Assembly: GCA_004376485.1 (NCBI GenBank)
Contig: SOJT01000176.1
Span: 1 to 5,900 of the forward strand
DNA from: Candidatus Aerophobota bacterium
GTDB lineage: Bacteria; Aerophobota; Aerophobia; Aerophobales; AE-B3A
Direction of reading: 5' to 3'
DNA length: 5,900 nt
A model generated the notes under the pieces. That model was not told the origin of the DNA. It did no database searches and saw only the letters and a program-made list of their open reading frames with translations. The position numbers and the translations under genes were made by a program. Shown here piece by piece: positions 5,870 to 5,900 of this stretch. Within the stretch, counting starts at the first letter, position 1; the number at the start of each line of letters is the position of its first letter.

Positions 5870-5900
5870 TGAGGAAGGTGAGGAGCAACACCCAGAGAGA
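5869..5900 (+). CDS. Possible start of a downstream gene, cut by the window edge
   Basis: An ATG at 5869-5871 overlaps the preceding stop (TGATG) and opens a frame reading MRKVRSNTQR to the edge. The overlap is typical of translational coupling. However, no Shine-Dalgarno precedes it, and the purine-rich run GAGGAAGGTGAGGAG (5871-5885) could instead be the ribosome binding site of a gene starting beyond 5900. Too short to name. Confidence 0.25.
   Translation, partial: MRKVRSNTQR

Overview
The window is an ordinary, tightly packed bacterial chromosomal segment. It holds six complete genes, all on the plus strand, and covers almost all of the 5.9 kb. In order they are: 3-oxoacyl-ACP reductase (fabG), acyl carrier protein (acpP), 3-oxoacyl-ACP synthase II (fabF), ribonuclease III (rnc), a phosphoglucosamine-mutase-type phosphohexomutase (glmM-like), and a GlmU-like sugar nucleotidyltransferase with a left-handed beta-helix C-terminus. 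I see no RNA genes, mobile elements, CRISPR arrays, phage genes or strong terminators.

Layout: positions 1-64 are the window edge plus the fabG ribosome binding site. Positions 65-2414 form a fatty-acid elongation block (condensation by FabF, first reduction by FabG, acyl carriage by AcpP), with gaps of 77 and 50 bases. A 100-base spacer leads to rnc (2515-3237). The mutase follows with little or no room to spare, and the GlmU-like gene follows 21 bases later, ending at 5869. Same strand, short gaps and no convincing terminator suggest one transcription unit or two overlapping ones. The fabG-acpP-fabF-rnc order is a widely conserved bacterial arrangement. The last two genes form their own functional pair, predicted to turn glucosamine-6-phosphate into UDP-GlcNAc for peptidoglycan and, if present, LPS.

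Organism: a bacterium, judged from type II fatty-acid synthesis, RNase III and Shine-Dalgarno sites. Base composition looks moderate (about mid-40s % GC by eye, not counted), with many AGA/AGG arginine codons. The mutase is of the archaeal/Bacteroidetes-like subtype (GEGNGG sugar loop) and the nucleotidyltransferase resembles the alternative GlmU family best known from Bacteroidetes. However, the strong Shine-Dalgarno sites before fabG and acpP are unlike Bacteroidetes, so an uncultured or deep-branching lineage is plausible. I cannot name a phylum from the sequence alone.

I found no clearly new biological system. The most interesting point is the paired non-canonical GlmM/GlmU route beside a lipid-synthesis and RNase III operon. 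Smaller points are an orphan duplicated Shine-Dalgarno motif before acpP and weak initiation signals at rnc.
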